Shown here: piece after piece, positions 1 through 7,020 of the stretch | Position numbering within the stretch: position 1 is the stretch's first letter | Layout of the letters: each line of letters starts with the position of its first letter | NCBI GenBank assembly: GCA_018263365.1 | Contig: JAANXI010000136.1 | Coordinates: 1-16,500 of the forward strand | Reading direction: 5' to 3' | DNA: 16,500 nt | Source: Fidelibacterota bacterium | GTDB lineage: Bacteria; Fidelibacterota; JAANXI01 | Made by a program: the position numbers and the translations under genes | The notes under the pieces: generated by a model | What the model saw: the letters and a program-made list of their open reading frames with translations, nothing else | What the model was told of the DNA's origin: nothing | Databases searched by the model: none

Positions 1-2
1 GA

Positions 3-164
3 GATGAAAAGGGTTTTGGGAAACCGAAGGCATACCCGGAGGGTCTGTCGAGGATTTCACGGAGCCTTCGCGCTCAACAGATTGGTGCAGATCGCCGCAC
101 AAAATCGCTTAATTTAGGTGTTAGTGAGATAAGCCTCATATTGGGTGATTTATCACACAGATAA
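3..164 (+). other. Possible C-terminal tail of an upstream reading frame (uncertain)
   Basis: The frame beginning at base 3 stays open for 53 codons and stops with TAA at 162-164. The translation is basic and Arg/Ser-rich (it includes KGFGKPKAYPEGLSRISRSL) and I recognise no domain. The other two forward frames also stay open for about 110 bases from the window edge, so an open frame alone is weak evidence. It may be the end of a gene entering from the left, or non-coding or dispersed-repeat DNA. The bases before the window are needed to decide. Confidence 0.15.
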
Positions 165-185
165 TGCAAATATCGTAGAAAATCC

Positions 186-214
186 TTGATTTAGAACGGA
201 AGGGACGCTAATAT
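186..214 (+). promoter_or_regulatory. Candidate sigma-70-type promoter for the secreted protein at 225
   Basis: TTGATT (186-191) and TAATAT (209-214) are separated by exactly 17 bases, close to the TTGACA-N17-TATAAT consensus. A start site about 7 bases downstream of the -10 box would fall near 221, almost on the ATG at 225. Seen by eye only; AT-rich DNA gives such matches by chance. Confidence 0.4.
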
Positions 215-224
215 TCCAACTGTA

Positions 225-656
225 ATGATAAAATATTCCCGCAAAAATACTATCGTTGCAGCGTTTCTGGTGGTTTTAGTTGCCATTCCGATTTATGCCT
301 CTGGTATAATAAAAAATTTTACTGGAGTATCTCTGGAAGATAAAGTGGTCCTTGTCTGGGAAACAACAGATGAGCAGGGACTTGATCATTTCAGAGTCGA
401 GCGCAGCACCGATGGTGATATGTTTTTTATGCTTGGTGTTGTACAGTGCAATAACGAATCTTCAAGTTATGAGTATGTGGATGAATCGGTATTTGCCAAG
501 CCTACCGGCGATGCATCCGGTGACCGCGTCTATATCTATCGGCTGAAACTCGTTTACAAAGACGGTCACTCCGAATACACCGATCCAATTCAGGTGACGC
601 CCCGCATTTCCAGCACCCGCCACACCTGGGGCAGCATCAAGGCCATGTTCAAATAG
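225..656 (+). CDS. Small secreted fibronectin type III-like protein
   Basis: A 143-residue protein of unknown specific function, probably exported. Residues 1-25 look like a signal peptide: a basic start (MIKYSRKN), a hydrophobic core at about 9-24, and a plausible cleavage after Ala-Ser at 25-26. Residues 32-126 read like a single fibronectin-III or related beta-sandwich domain: VVLVWETTDEQGLDHFRVER and a later YIYRLKLVYKDGHSEYTDPI are the usual strand pattern of such modules in exported proteins of the Bacteroidota and relatives. The C-terminus (about 130-143, with HTWGSIKAMFK) lies outside the fold, is basic, and could be a conserved tail. There is one cysteine (Cys75) and no catalytic motif. 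No Shine-Dalgarno lies before the ATG and the candidate promoter would start the mRNA almost at it, so it may be leaderless. Exported beta-domain protein: fairly sure. Role: unknown. Confidence 0.75.
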   Translation: MIKYSRKNTIVAAFLVVLVAIPIYASGIIKNFTGVSLEDKVVLVWETTDEQGLDHFRVERSTDGDMFFMLGVVQCNNESSSYEYVDESVFAKPTGDASGDRVYIYRLKLVYKDGHSEYTDPIQVTPRISSTRHTWGSIKAMFK

Positions 657-700
657 ATACTCCTTTTATTCTTTCCTCACCTTTCCAATTCCTCCTGAAA

Positions 701-729
701 TTGTAATTGCGCCCACCGGTTTTTATAAT
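701..729 (+). promoter_or_regulatory. Candidate sigma-70-type promoter for degP
   Basis: TTGTAA (701-706) is followed after 17 bases by a perfect TATAAT (724-729). Transcription would begin near 736 and leave a leader of about 100 bases before degP. I do not see an obvious heat-shock or sigma-E-type element, so stress control cannot be read from the sequence. Confidence 0.45.
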
Positions 730-834
730 ACCGCTATGGGATTGACTAATAATTGCAGGAAATCTTTGGGAAACTTTCATATTTCTTACGCATACAAATA
801 CGATGTCAAAATTGAATAAAAGGCAGGAGGTATA

Positions 835-2355
835 ATGCGAAAGACTCTTTCGAGGATTTTTTTAGCTATTAGTCTGTTTAGTATTGGATTTATTGTTGCA
901 CTAATATTGATTTCGGATTTTGAATGGACGAAGCAGGGACAGGCGGCAAGTCCCACTCCGGCGGTAAATGCGCCGAAGTCAGAATCCACACTGGGGGAGG
1001 ATACGAAAAATTCAGCCCTCGCACTGAACAATGCGTTTGTCGAGATTGCCAAAAAAACGACCAAGTCCGTAGTAACTATCCGGACCACAAAAGTCATTGA
1101 ACATCCTTCCATGGAAAATTCCCCGTTTAAAGAGTTCTTTGGAAAGGATTTCTTTGAACGATTTTATCCCAAAGGGGAATTTAAAAGTTCTGCGCTTGGT
1201 TCTGGCGTAATAGTGAGCAATGACGGGTACATTCTAACGAATCACCATGTAGTTTCACAGGGGGAAGAGATCACCGTCAAGCTGAAAGATGGCAGGGAGT
1301 TCGAAGCGGAAGAGGTGAAATCGGATGAGATGACCGATATTGCCGTCATCAAGATCGATGCAGAGGATCTACCAGCCATTCAGATTGGGAATTCAGACCA
1401 GTTAAACGTGGGTGAATGGGTACTTGCAATTGGCAGCCCGTTTTCGGAACAATTACAACATACTGTCACCGCCGGAATTGTCTCAGCGAAAGGCCGGACT
1501 GACGTGATGCGGGCCCGCAACCGGGATTTATACGAAAACTTTATCCAGACGGACGCAGCTATCAACCCCGGAAACTCCGGTGGTGCCCTTGTGAACCTGT
1601 ACGGTCAACTCGTTGGCATCAACACAGCAATCGCTACGCGGAGCGGCGGGAGCCAGGGCGTCGGCTTTGCTATCCCGATTAATATGGCGACCAAGGTGAT
1701 GAATGATCTCATTGAAAAGGGACGCGTCGTTCGCGCATGGCTCGGAGTTCGTATCCAGGATGTGGATAACGACCTCGCTAACTCGATGGACATGGATCGG
1801 CCCTACGGAGCTGCAGTTCTTGAGGTGGTGTCGGAAAGTCCTGCTGCCAAATCAGATCTGAAAGTTGGAGATGTTATCGTTGAGGTCGATGGCAAAGATG
1901 TCCGTAACAGCAGCGAGCTTCGCACCCGTATAGCGGGACTTAATCCTGACTCCGAACATGAATTAACAATAATTCGGAAGGGAAAGAAAAAAAGAGTAAC
2001 AGTTACACTGGGCGAGTTGCCTGAAAATATCCCACAACGGAGTTCGACCCAGGACGAATCCGTGAGTAATTTCGGAATGACGCTCCGGGATATTACCCCA
2101 TCAATGGAAAAGCAGTTTAATCTTTCCGTCGGTTCTGGAGTACTCGTGACCGAGGTGGAGCGCGGATCGCCAGCGGCAGAAAAGAATATTCGCCCGGGGC
2201 ACGTCATCACGCATGTCGGGCTGGATAATCCCATCGATAACATGGACGAATACCGGGAGGCGATGAGCAAGTACCAACCCGGCGAATCCGTGTTGTTTAT
2301 AGTTCGTGCGGGAGAAAATACCTTTTTCGCAGGGTTTGAGATTCCGGAAGAATAA
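835..2355 (+). CDS. degP: Do/DegP/HtrA-family periplasmic serine protease
   Basis: An S1C-family serine protease that degrades or refolds misfolded envelope proteins. Its 506 residues are the usual length for a two-PDZ family member. Residues 7-26 form a hydrophobic segment after a basic start, acting as signal peptide or N-terminal anchor; there is no lipobox. The protease domain spans about 65-290 with all three catalytic residues: His138 in TNHHVV, Asp168 in TDIAVIKI and Ser248 in GNSGGAL. PDZ1 (about 300-393) starts at WLGVRIQDV and contains SPAAKSDLKVGDVIVEVDG; PDZ2 (about 412-502) contains SPAAEKNIRPGHVITHV. A FKEFFGKDFFERFYP stretch (98-112) matches the Phe-rich LA-loop region typical of DegP/DegQ, which controls oligomer state. 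The ATG at 835 is set by a perfect AGGAGG (825-830) 4 bases upstream. The gene stands alone, with its own candidate promoter and terminator. Family is certain; DegP versus DegQ-type role cannot be told. Confidence 0.96.
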   Translation: MRKTLSRIFLAISLFSIGFIVALILISDFEWTKQGQAASPTPAVNAPKSESTLGEDTKNSALALNNAFVEIAKKTTKSVVTIRTTKVIEHPSMENSPFKEFFGKDFFERFYPKGEFKSSALGSGVIVSNDGYILTNHHVVSQGEEITVKLKDGREFEAEEVKSDEMTDIAVIKIDAEDLPAIQIGNSDQLNVGEWVLAIGSPFSEQLQHTVTAGIVSAKGRTDVMRARNRDLYENFIQTDAAINPGNSGGALVNLYGQLVGINTAIATRSGGSQGVGFAIPINMATKVMNDLIEKGRVVRAWLGVRIQDVDNDLANSMDMDRPYGAAVLEVVSESPAAKSDLKVGDVIVEVDGKDVRNSSELRTRIAGLNPDSEHELTIIRKGKKKRVTVTLGELPENIPQRSSTQDESVSNFGMTLRDITPSMEKQFNLSVGSGVLVTEVERGSPAAEKNIRPGHVITHVGLDNPIDNMDEYREAMSKYQPGESVLFIVRAGENTFFAGFEIPEE

Positions 2356-2380
2356 GAAGGACTCAGTCGTGCCCTCCCGG

Positions 2381-2419
2381 ACGCTCCGACGCTTTTCAAA
2401 GCGTCGGAGCGTTTTTTTT
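2381..2419 (+). terminator. Strong intrinsic terminator of degP
   Basis: ACGCTCCGACGCTTT (2381-2395) pairs perfectly with AAAGCGTCGGAGCGT (2398-2412). In practice this gives about 14 pairs with a TTCA loop, followed directly by a run of eight T (2412-2419). It lies 25 bases after the degP stop codon. The T-run touches the left arm of the inverted-repeat element that follows. Confidence 0.92.
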
Positions 2420-2610
2420 ATGGCTATTAAATCTACTCAGGATGACAGAACATCAGGTAGAAAATACGGTGAGACTCACGATTTCTTCTCCTGTAGAGAC
2501 GTGCCATGGCACGTCTCTACGTTCAAGAATTACAATATCTTACGATGTATCCAATTGGGAGACAAGGGCTTATCATTTCTCTGTATTCCTGAGGTAGCTT
2601 AATAGCCATA
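2419..2610. repeat. 192-bp MITE-like element with terminal inverted repeats
   Basis: The ends are a perfect 12-bp inverted repeat, TATGGCTATTAA at 2419-2430 and TTAATAGCCATA at 2599-2610. Pairing continues inward in register: 2436-2442 (CTCAGGA) with 2587-2593, and 2445-2449 (ACAGA) with 2580-2584. This makes arms of 31 bp with 24 matching positions and no gap. A perfect 28-bp palindrome sits near the middle. No credible gene lies inside. TTTTTTTA occurs on both sides (2413-2420 and 2612-2619), which could be a target duplication, but the right copy is offset by 3 bases and the left one is part of a terminator T-run, so this is weak. Compact size, terminal repeats and lack of coding suit a miniature inverted-repeat transposable element or a folded non-coding RNA unit; a genome search for other copies would decide. 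Confidence 0.6.
2493..2520. repeat. Perfect 28-bp palindrome
   Basis: GTAGAGACGTGCCA (2493-2506) is followed immediately by its exact reverse complement (2507-2520), with no spacer. Palindromes beginning GTAGAGAC and ending GTCTCTAC are, from memory, common dispersed repeats in cyanobacterial and some other genomes, so this is probably a member of a mobile or REP-like repeat class. As RNA it would form a tight hairpin. No T-run follows, so it is not a standard terminator. Confidence 0.85.
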
Positions 2611-2650
2611 ATTTTTTTAGCATCACTTTCTGTGGGGAGATGCGAGTCGC

Positions 2651-2679
2651 TTGATTTGTACGAATGGGAACTCTAAATT
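2651..2679 (+). promoter_or_regulatory. Candidate sigma-70-type promoter for mtnP
   Basis: TTGATT (2651-2656) and TAAATT (2674-2679) are 17 bases apart, the same -35 hexamer and spacing as the promoter proposed at 186-214. The start would fall near 2686, about 35 bases before the mtnP ATG. It lies just outside the right arm of the inverted-repeat element, so that element would not be part of the mtnP transcript. Confidence 0.4.
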
Positions 2680-2720
2680 TCCACCGAATTTATGTTAACA
2701 CTTGATGCAAGGACAACAGC

Positions 2721-3596
2721 ATGGCGCAGAAGAAATCAATCGGAATTATCGGCGGAACCGGCTTTTATGACATCCCCGGAATTGAATGGACTGATGAACG
2801 GGTCATCGAAACTCCGTTCGGAAACCCCTCTGATGCCTATCGGATCGGAACCCTGGACGAATTGGAAATTGTTTTTTTACCCCGGCATGGACGACACCAT
2901 TCGATTTTACCGTCGGAAATAAACTCTCGCGCAAACATCTATGGAATGAAATCACTGGGAGTGGAATGGCTTTTGACCACCTCAGCGGTGGGAAGTTTCC
3001 GGGAAGACTTGCCGCCGCAGGATATCGTGATTGTGGACCAGTTTGTTGACCGCACCAAAGATGGCAATCGCCAGACGTTTTTTGGCAACGGCGTGATTGC
3101 GCATATCGGTTTTTCGCATCCCATCTGCAATGAACTGAGTTCGCTGGTGTATGAGGCGGGGAAGGAAGTTACGGATAAAATTCACATGGGCGGCACCTAT
3201 TTGAATATCGAGGGTCCGGCGTTTTCCACCCGGGCGGAATCGGTGTTATACAAAAGCTGGGGGATGGATGTAATCGGTATGACGAACATTGTGGAGGCGA
3301 AACTCGCCCGCGAGGCTGAAATCTGCTTTTCAACGCTTGCAATCGTTACGGACTATGACAGCTGGCATGAGGAGCTGGATGTGGTTTCAACCACTTCTGT
3401 CATTGAAAATTTTAACAAGGCGGTGGTTACTGCACGGAAGGTTGTGGAATCGACATTGCGCAAATTTCAGCTGGAACGAAATTGTGCCTGCAAAGATGCG
3501 TTAAGCGATGCGTTTTTAACGGATGTGAGCACGCTCCCCCGGGAAAAACTGAATGAATTCGGCGTCCTGCTGGAGAAATATTTGCCGAACGAATAA
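2721..3596 (+). CDS. mtnP: S-methyl-5'-thioadenosine phosphorylase
   Basis: Phosphorolyses methylthioadenosine, the by-product of polyamine and related syntheses, to adenine and 5-methylthioribose-1-phosphate, in the cytoplasm. The 291 residues are typical of the PNP/MTAP phosphorylase family. Visible signatures: GIIGGTGFYDI (8-18), the phosphate-site PRHGRHHS (54-61) followed by PSEINSRANIY, TTSAVGS (86-92), EGPAFSTRAES (164-174) and GMTN..EAKLAREAEIC (186-202). TDYDSW (210-215) keeps Asp211 and Asp213 at the purine-binding loop, where Asp favours 6-aminopurines; this, with PFGNPSDA (32-39), supports MTA rather than guanosine/inosine as substrate. The ATG at 2721 has AAGGA (2709-2713) upstream at good spacing. 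It shares the window with metK and ahcY, which belong to the same SAM economy. No mtnA-type salvage genes are adjacent. An MTA/inosine-type relative is the main alternative. Confidence 0.9.
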   Translation: MAQKKSIGIIGGTGFYDIPGIEWTDERVIETPFGNPSDAYRIGTLDELEIVFLPRHGRHHSILPSEINSRANIYGMKSLGVEWLLTTSAVGSFREDLPPQDIVIVDQFVDRTKDGNRQTFFGNGVIAHIGFSHPICNELSSLVYEAGKEVTDKIHMGGTYLNIEGPAFSTRAESVLYKSWGMDVIGMTNIVEAKLAREAEICFSTLAIVTDYDSWHEELDVVSTTSVIENFNKAVVTARKVVESTLRKFQLERNCACKDALSDAFLTDVSTLPREKLNEFGVLLEKYLPNE

Positions 3597-3598
3597 CG

Positions 3599-3832
3599 AT
3601 GGACAACTGGCTGGGAAATCTTGGAAAATTATTGACTCTCATCGGTGGAATCCTGGTTGTAATTGGCGGCGCATTGTGGCTATTTCGGGATGTGCCGATC
3701 CTCCAGAAACTGGGGCATTTACCGGGAGACATCCGTATAGAAAAGGACAATTTTACCTTTTATTTCCCTGTGACCACTAGTATCTTAATCACTCTAATAT
3801 TGACTGGGATTTTGTGGGTATTTAAACGGTAA
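3599..3832 (+). CDS. DUF2905-family small membrane protein
   Basis: A 77-residue protein with two predicted membrane helices (about 9-29 and 58-74) joined by a short loop. The loop carries the family pattern: LGHLPGDIRIEKDNFTFYFPVTTSI (residues 38-62, abbreviated motif LPGDI..E..N..FYFP). This matches DUF2905, a widespread bacterial family with no known biochemical role. The ATG lies 2 bases after the mtnP stop, and there is no good Shine-Dalgarno, so translation is probably coupled to mtnP and the two are co-transcribed. ileS follows after 23 bases. Family assignment is good; function is unknown and the neighbours do not reveal it. Confidence 0.82.
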   Translation: MDNWLGNLGKLLTLIGGILVVIGGALWLFRDVPILQKLGHLPGDIRIEKDNFTFYFPVTTSILITLILTGILWVFKR

Positions 3833-3855
3833 CAAACGAAGGATTCAGGCGTAAA

Positions 3856-6800
3856 TTGGGACATTTTAAACCTGTTGACAGTCACACCGATTTTATCGAT
3901 TTAGAGCACCGGATGCTTCGGTTCTGGGAGAATAACAACATCTTCGAGAAGCTGGTAAAGCAGAACGAAGGAAACCCGAAATTCTCCTTTCTCGACGGTC
4001 CGATTACCGCCAATAATCCGATGGGCGTACACCACGCCTGGGGGCGGACGTATAAAGATCTCTATCAGCGCTATCAGGCAATGACCGGCCATGAACTCCG
4101 CTATCAGAACGGTTTCGATTGCCAGGGATTGTGGGTCGAGGTTGAAGTTGAAAAAGAGCTTGGCTTCGAAGATAAACGCGATATCGAAGAGTACGGCATC
4201 GACCGGTTTGTGCAGAAATGTAAAGAACGGGTGATCAAATATTCGGAGGTGCAGACAGAACAGTCAATTCGGCTGGGTTACTGGATGGACTGGGACAATT
4301 CCTATTACACGATGTCCGAAGAAAACAATTACACTATCTGGCATTTTCTGAAAGAGGTCAATGAACGCGGTATGTTGTACCAGGGCGAAGATGTGATGCC
4401 ATGGTGTCCGCGTTGCGGAACCGCCCTTTCCGAACACGAAATCGCCACCGAGGGCTATAAAGAAATCACCCATCCCAGTATCTATGTGAAATTCCCGGTT
4501 GTCGGGCGTGAGAACGAATCGCTTTTGGTTTGGACGACGACGCCGTGGACACTCACCTCCAATGTCGCTGCTGCCGTTAAACCCGATCTTGAGTATATAA
4601 AAGCCGCGAATGGGGACGAGTCCATCTATCTTGCGAAAGAGCGGAAAGATATCCTGGATGATGATTGGACGGTTGAGCGCGAACTTAAGGGCGAAGAACT
4701 GGTGGGACTGCACTATGAAGGGCCGTTCGATGAACTGCCGGCGCAGGAAGGCGTTGAGCATAAAGTTATCCCGTGGGATGCGGTAAGCGAAGAAGACGGT
4801 TCCGGGCTGGTGCATATCGCTCCCGGATGCGGTCGCGAAGACTTCGAACTCAGCAAAGAGTATGATCTGGCAGTCATCGCGCCGCTGGATGAAGCCGGGG
4901 TGTATTTGGAAGGGTTCGACTGGCTGACCGGTCAGGCCGCCGCAGATGTCACCAAGGATATTTTTAAAAATCTGAAGGAAAAAGAGCGGCTGTTCAAGCG
5001 GGAGCAGATTACGCACAGATATCCCGTGTGCTGGCGCTGTGGCACAGAAGTGGTCTTCCGGCTGGTGGATGAATGGTTCATAGATATGGACGAGATCCGC
5101 TACGAGATTATGGATGTGGCAAAGCAGATCGAGTGGATTCCGTCATACGGGTTAGACCATGAGCTGGACTGGCTCCGGAATATGGATGACTGGAATATCT
5201 CCAAGAAGCGTTACTGGGGATTGGCCTTGCCCATTTGGGAATGCGAGGATTGCGATTCCTTCACCGTCATCGGCAGCAAAGATGAGTTGTACAGGAAAGC
5301 CGTCGAAGGTTGGGATGCGTTCGAAGGCAAAACGCCACACCGCCCGCATGTTGACAAGGTAAAAATTGAATGCGATGATTGCGGCGGAGTAATGCCGCGC
5401 GTGCCGGATGTCGGGAATCCGTGGCTGGATGCCGGAATTGTGCCGTATTCCACGATGCACTACCTGACCAACCGTGAATACTGGGAACAATGGTTCCCGG
5501 CGGATTTTGTCACCGAAAGTCTACCCGGACAGTTTCGAAACTGGTTTTACTCCTTGCTGGCGATGAGTACGGTGCTGGAAAACGAGCCGCCGTTCAAGAC
5601 CCTGTTGGGACATGCGCTTGTGAAGGACGAACACGGCGAGGAGATGCACAAAAGTACTGGTAACGCAATCCCGTTTGATGAGGCAGCGGACAACATGGGC
5701 GTCGATGTGATGCGCTGGATTTATGCATCCCAGAACCCGGTGCAAAATCTCCTGTTCGGTTACCATATCGCGGACGAAATCCGGAAGCGCATCCTGACAC
5801 TGTGGAATACTTATTCTTTCTTCGTGACCTACGCCAATATCGATGAATTTACGCCCGCCAAGAATTTTGTGCCGGTAGAGGATCGCTCCGATCTGGACCA
5901 GTGGGTAATTGCCAAACTCCATAAACTTATTCAGACTGCCCATCAGGCGTATGGTGAGTACAATGTCACGCTGTTTATGCGTGAAGGAGAGCGATTCATC
6001 GATGACCTGAGCAACTGGTATGTGCGTCGGAGTCGCCGGCGTTTCTGGCGCAGCGAGAACGATACGGATAAGATGAGCGCCTACCACACGCTTTATGAAT
6101 CACTGGTGACACTGACGAAATTGTTAGCACCGGTCACGCCGTTTTTCACCGATGCGATGTACCGAAACCTGTGTGTTGATATTGCTGATGATGGCAGGGA
6201 AAGCGTCCACCTGACGGAGTTTCCGGAGGCGAACGCCGACCTGATCGATGAAGATCTCATCCGGGAAATCGATACGGTGATCAAAGTGGTGAGCTTGGGC
6301 CGCGCCGCCCGGAATAAGGCGAATATCAAGGTGCGCCAGCCGTTACAATCTATGCAGGTAAAGCCTAAGTATAGCTATGAGGCTGCCGCGATTCACAAAC
6401 TGGAAAATCAAATCCTGCAGGAACTGAATATCAAGTCACTGGAGATTGTCGAGGATATGGACAATCTCGTGGAATACGAAGTGACGCCGAATTTCGGCCT
6501 CATCGGGAAAAAATACGGTAATCTGGTGCCGGAGATTAAGGCTGCTTTGGAGACTGCTGACCATGAGGCTATTGCCTCGAAAGTGCAGGATGAAGAATCG
6601 GTCTCACTTGATCTGGAGTCAGAAACCGTTGAGTTATTGCCGGACGAGATTGACGTTGAGACGGTCGAGCCGGAGGATAAGGCAGTTGCGCAGGACGTCG
6701 GCTATGATGTCGCCATCGATACGGTGATTACGGAAGAATTGCGCAAGGAAGGCATGGTGCGCGATTTGGTCCGGTATGTGCAGAACATGCGGAAAGACGC

Positions 6801-6999
6801 CGGGTACCAGGTCGAGGATCATATCCGGGTTGGTTTTAAAACGGAAGGATTATTAGAACGGGCCATCGAACAGCACAAAGATTATTTTGCCAATGAGGTG
6901 TTGGCGGATGAGTTGTCTGCCAATAATATCGTGGGCGATTACACGGAAAGTTTTACTGTCGGAGACGACACAATCCAGGTGACCATAGAACGGATTTAA
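3856..6999 (+). CDS. ileS: Isoleucyl-tRNA synthetase, variant-signature clade, TTG start
   Basis: Class I synthetase charging tRNA-Ile in the cytoplasm; 1047 residues, the full length for the family. The active-site HIGH element is GVHHAWG (57-63) within GPITANNPMGVHHAWGR, and the KMSKS element is reduced to EMHKSTGN (596-603). Both depart from textbook forms but the rest is unmistakable: editing-domain threonine-rich WTTTPWTL (226-233), ISKKRYWG (448-455), GNPWLDAG (520-527), anticodon-binding LDQWVIAKLHKLI, and FIDDLSNWYVRRSRRRFW. Four CxxC pairs (184/187, 392/395, 463/466, 506/509) are probable zinc sites. The C-terminal part (NKANIKVRQPL, PNFGLIGKKYG) is the IleS tRNA-contact extension. 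The homologous start FKPVDS forces a TTG codon at 3856; GAAGGA (3838-3843) lies 12 bases upstream, rather far. The weak start may keep output low. HHAWG-type IleS occurs in several phyla from memory, so this is a clade trait rather than damage. Confidence 0.95.
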   Translation: MGHFKPVDSHTDFIDLEHRMLRFWENNNIFEKLVKQNEGNPKFSFLDGPITANNPMGVHHAWGRTYKDLYQRYQAMTGHELRYQNGFDCQGLWVEVEVEKELGFEDKRDIEEYGIDRFVQKCKERVIKYSEVQTEQSIRLGYWMDWDNSYYTMSEENNYTIWHFLKEVNERGMLYQGEDVMPWCPRCGTALSEHEIATEGYKEITHPSIYVKFPVVGRENESLLVWTTTPWTLTSNVAAAVKPDLEYIKAANGDESIYLAKERKDILDDDWTVERELKGEELVGLHYEGPFDELPAQEGVEHKVIPWDAVSEEDGSGLVHIAPGCGREDFELSKEYDLAVIAPLDEAGVYLEGFDWLTGQAAADVTKDIFKNLKEKERLFKREQITHRYPVCWRCGTEVVFRLVDEWFIDMDEIRYEIMDVAKQIEWIPSYGLDHELDWLRNMDDWNISKKRYWGLALPIWECEDCDSFTVIGSKDELYRKAVEGWDAFEGKTPHRPHVDKVKIECDDCGGVMPRVPDVGNPWLDAGIVPYSTMHYLTNREYWEQWFPADFVTESLPGQFRNWFYSLLAMSTVLENEPPFKTLLGHALVKDEHGEEMHKSTGNAIPFDEAADNMGVDVMRWIYASQNPVQNLLFGYHIADEIRKRILTLWNTYSFFVTYANIDEFTPAKNFVPVEDRSDLDQWVIAKLHKLIQTAHQAYGEYNVTLFMREGERFIDDLSNWYVRRSRRRFWRSENDTDKMSAYHTLYESLVTLTKLLAPVTPFFTDAMYRNLCVDIADDGRESVHLTEFPEANADLIDEDLIREIDTVIKVVSLGRAARNKANIKVRQPLQSMQVKPKYSYEAAAIHKLENQILQELNIKSLEIVEDMDNLVEYEVTPNFGLIGKKYGNLVPEIKAALETADHEAIASKVQDEESVSLDLESETVELLPDEIDVETVEPEDKAVAQDVGYDVAIDTVITEELRKEGMVRDLVRYVQNMRKDAGYQVEDHIRVGFKTEGLLERAIEQHKDYFANEVLADELSANNIVGDYTESFTVGDDTIQVTIERI

Positions 7000-7020
7000 G
7001 CCGGAAAAAGGAGTATAGAC

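Noticed and set aside
2493..2520. Palindrome as a second transcription terminator
   Set aside because: The hairpin is strong but is followed by GTTCAAG, not a T-run; degP already has a complete terminator just upstream.
2306..2602. Forward open frame of 98 codons after degP
   Set aside because: It overlaps the degP end, crosses a strong terminator and the whole inverted-repeat element, and its product has no family features.
4264..5016. Reverse-strand open frame (250 codons) opposite ileS
   Set aside because: It lies wholly antisense to the conserved synthetase core, has no ribosome-binding site of note and no recognisable protein features.
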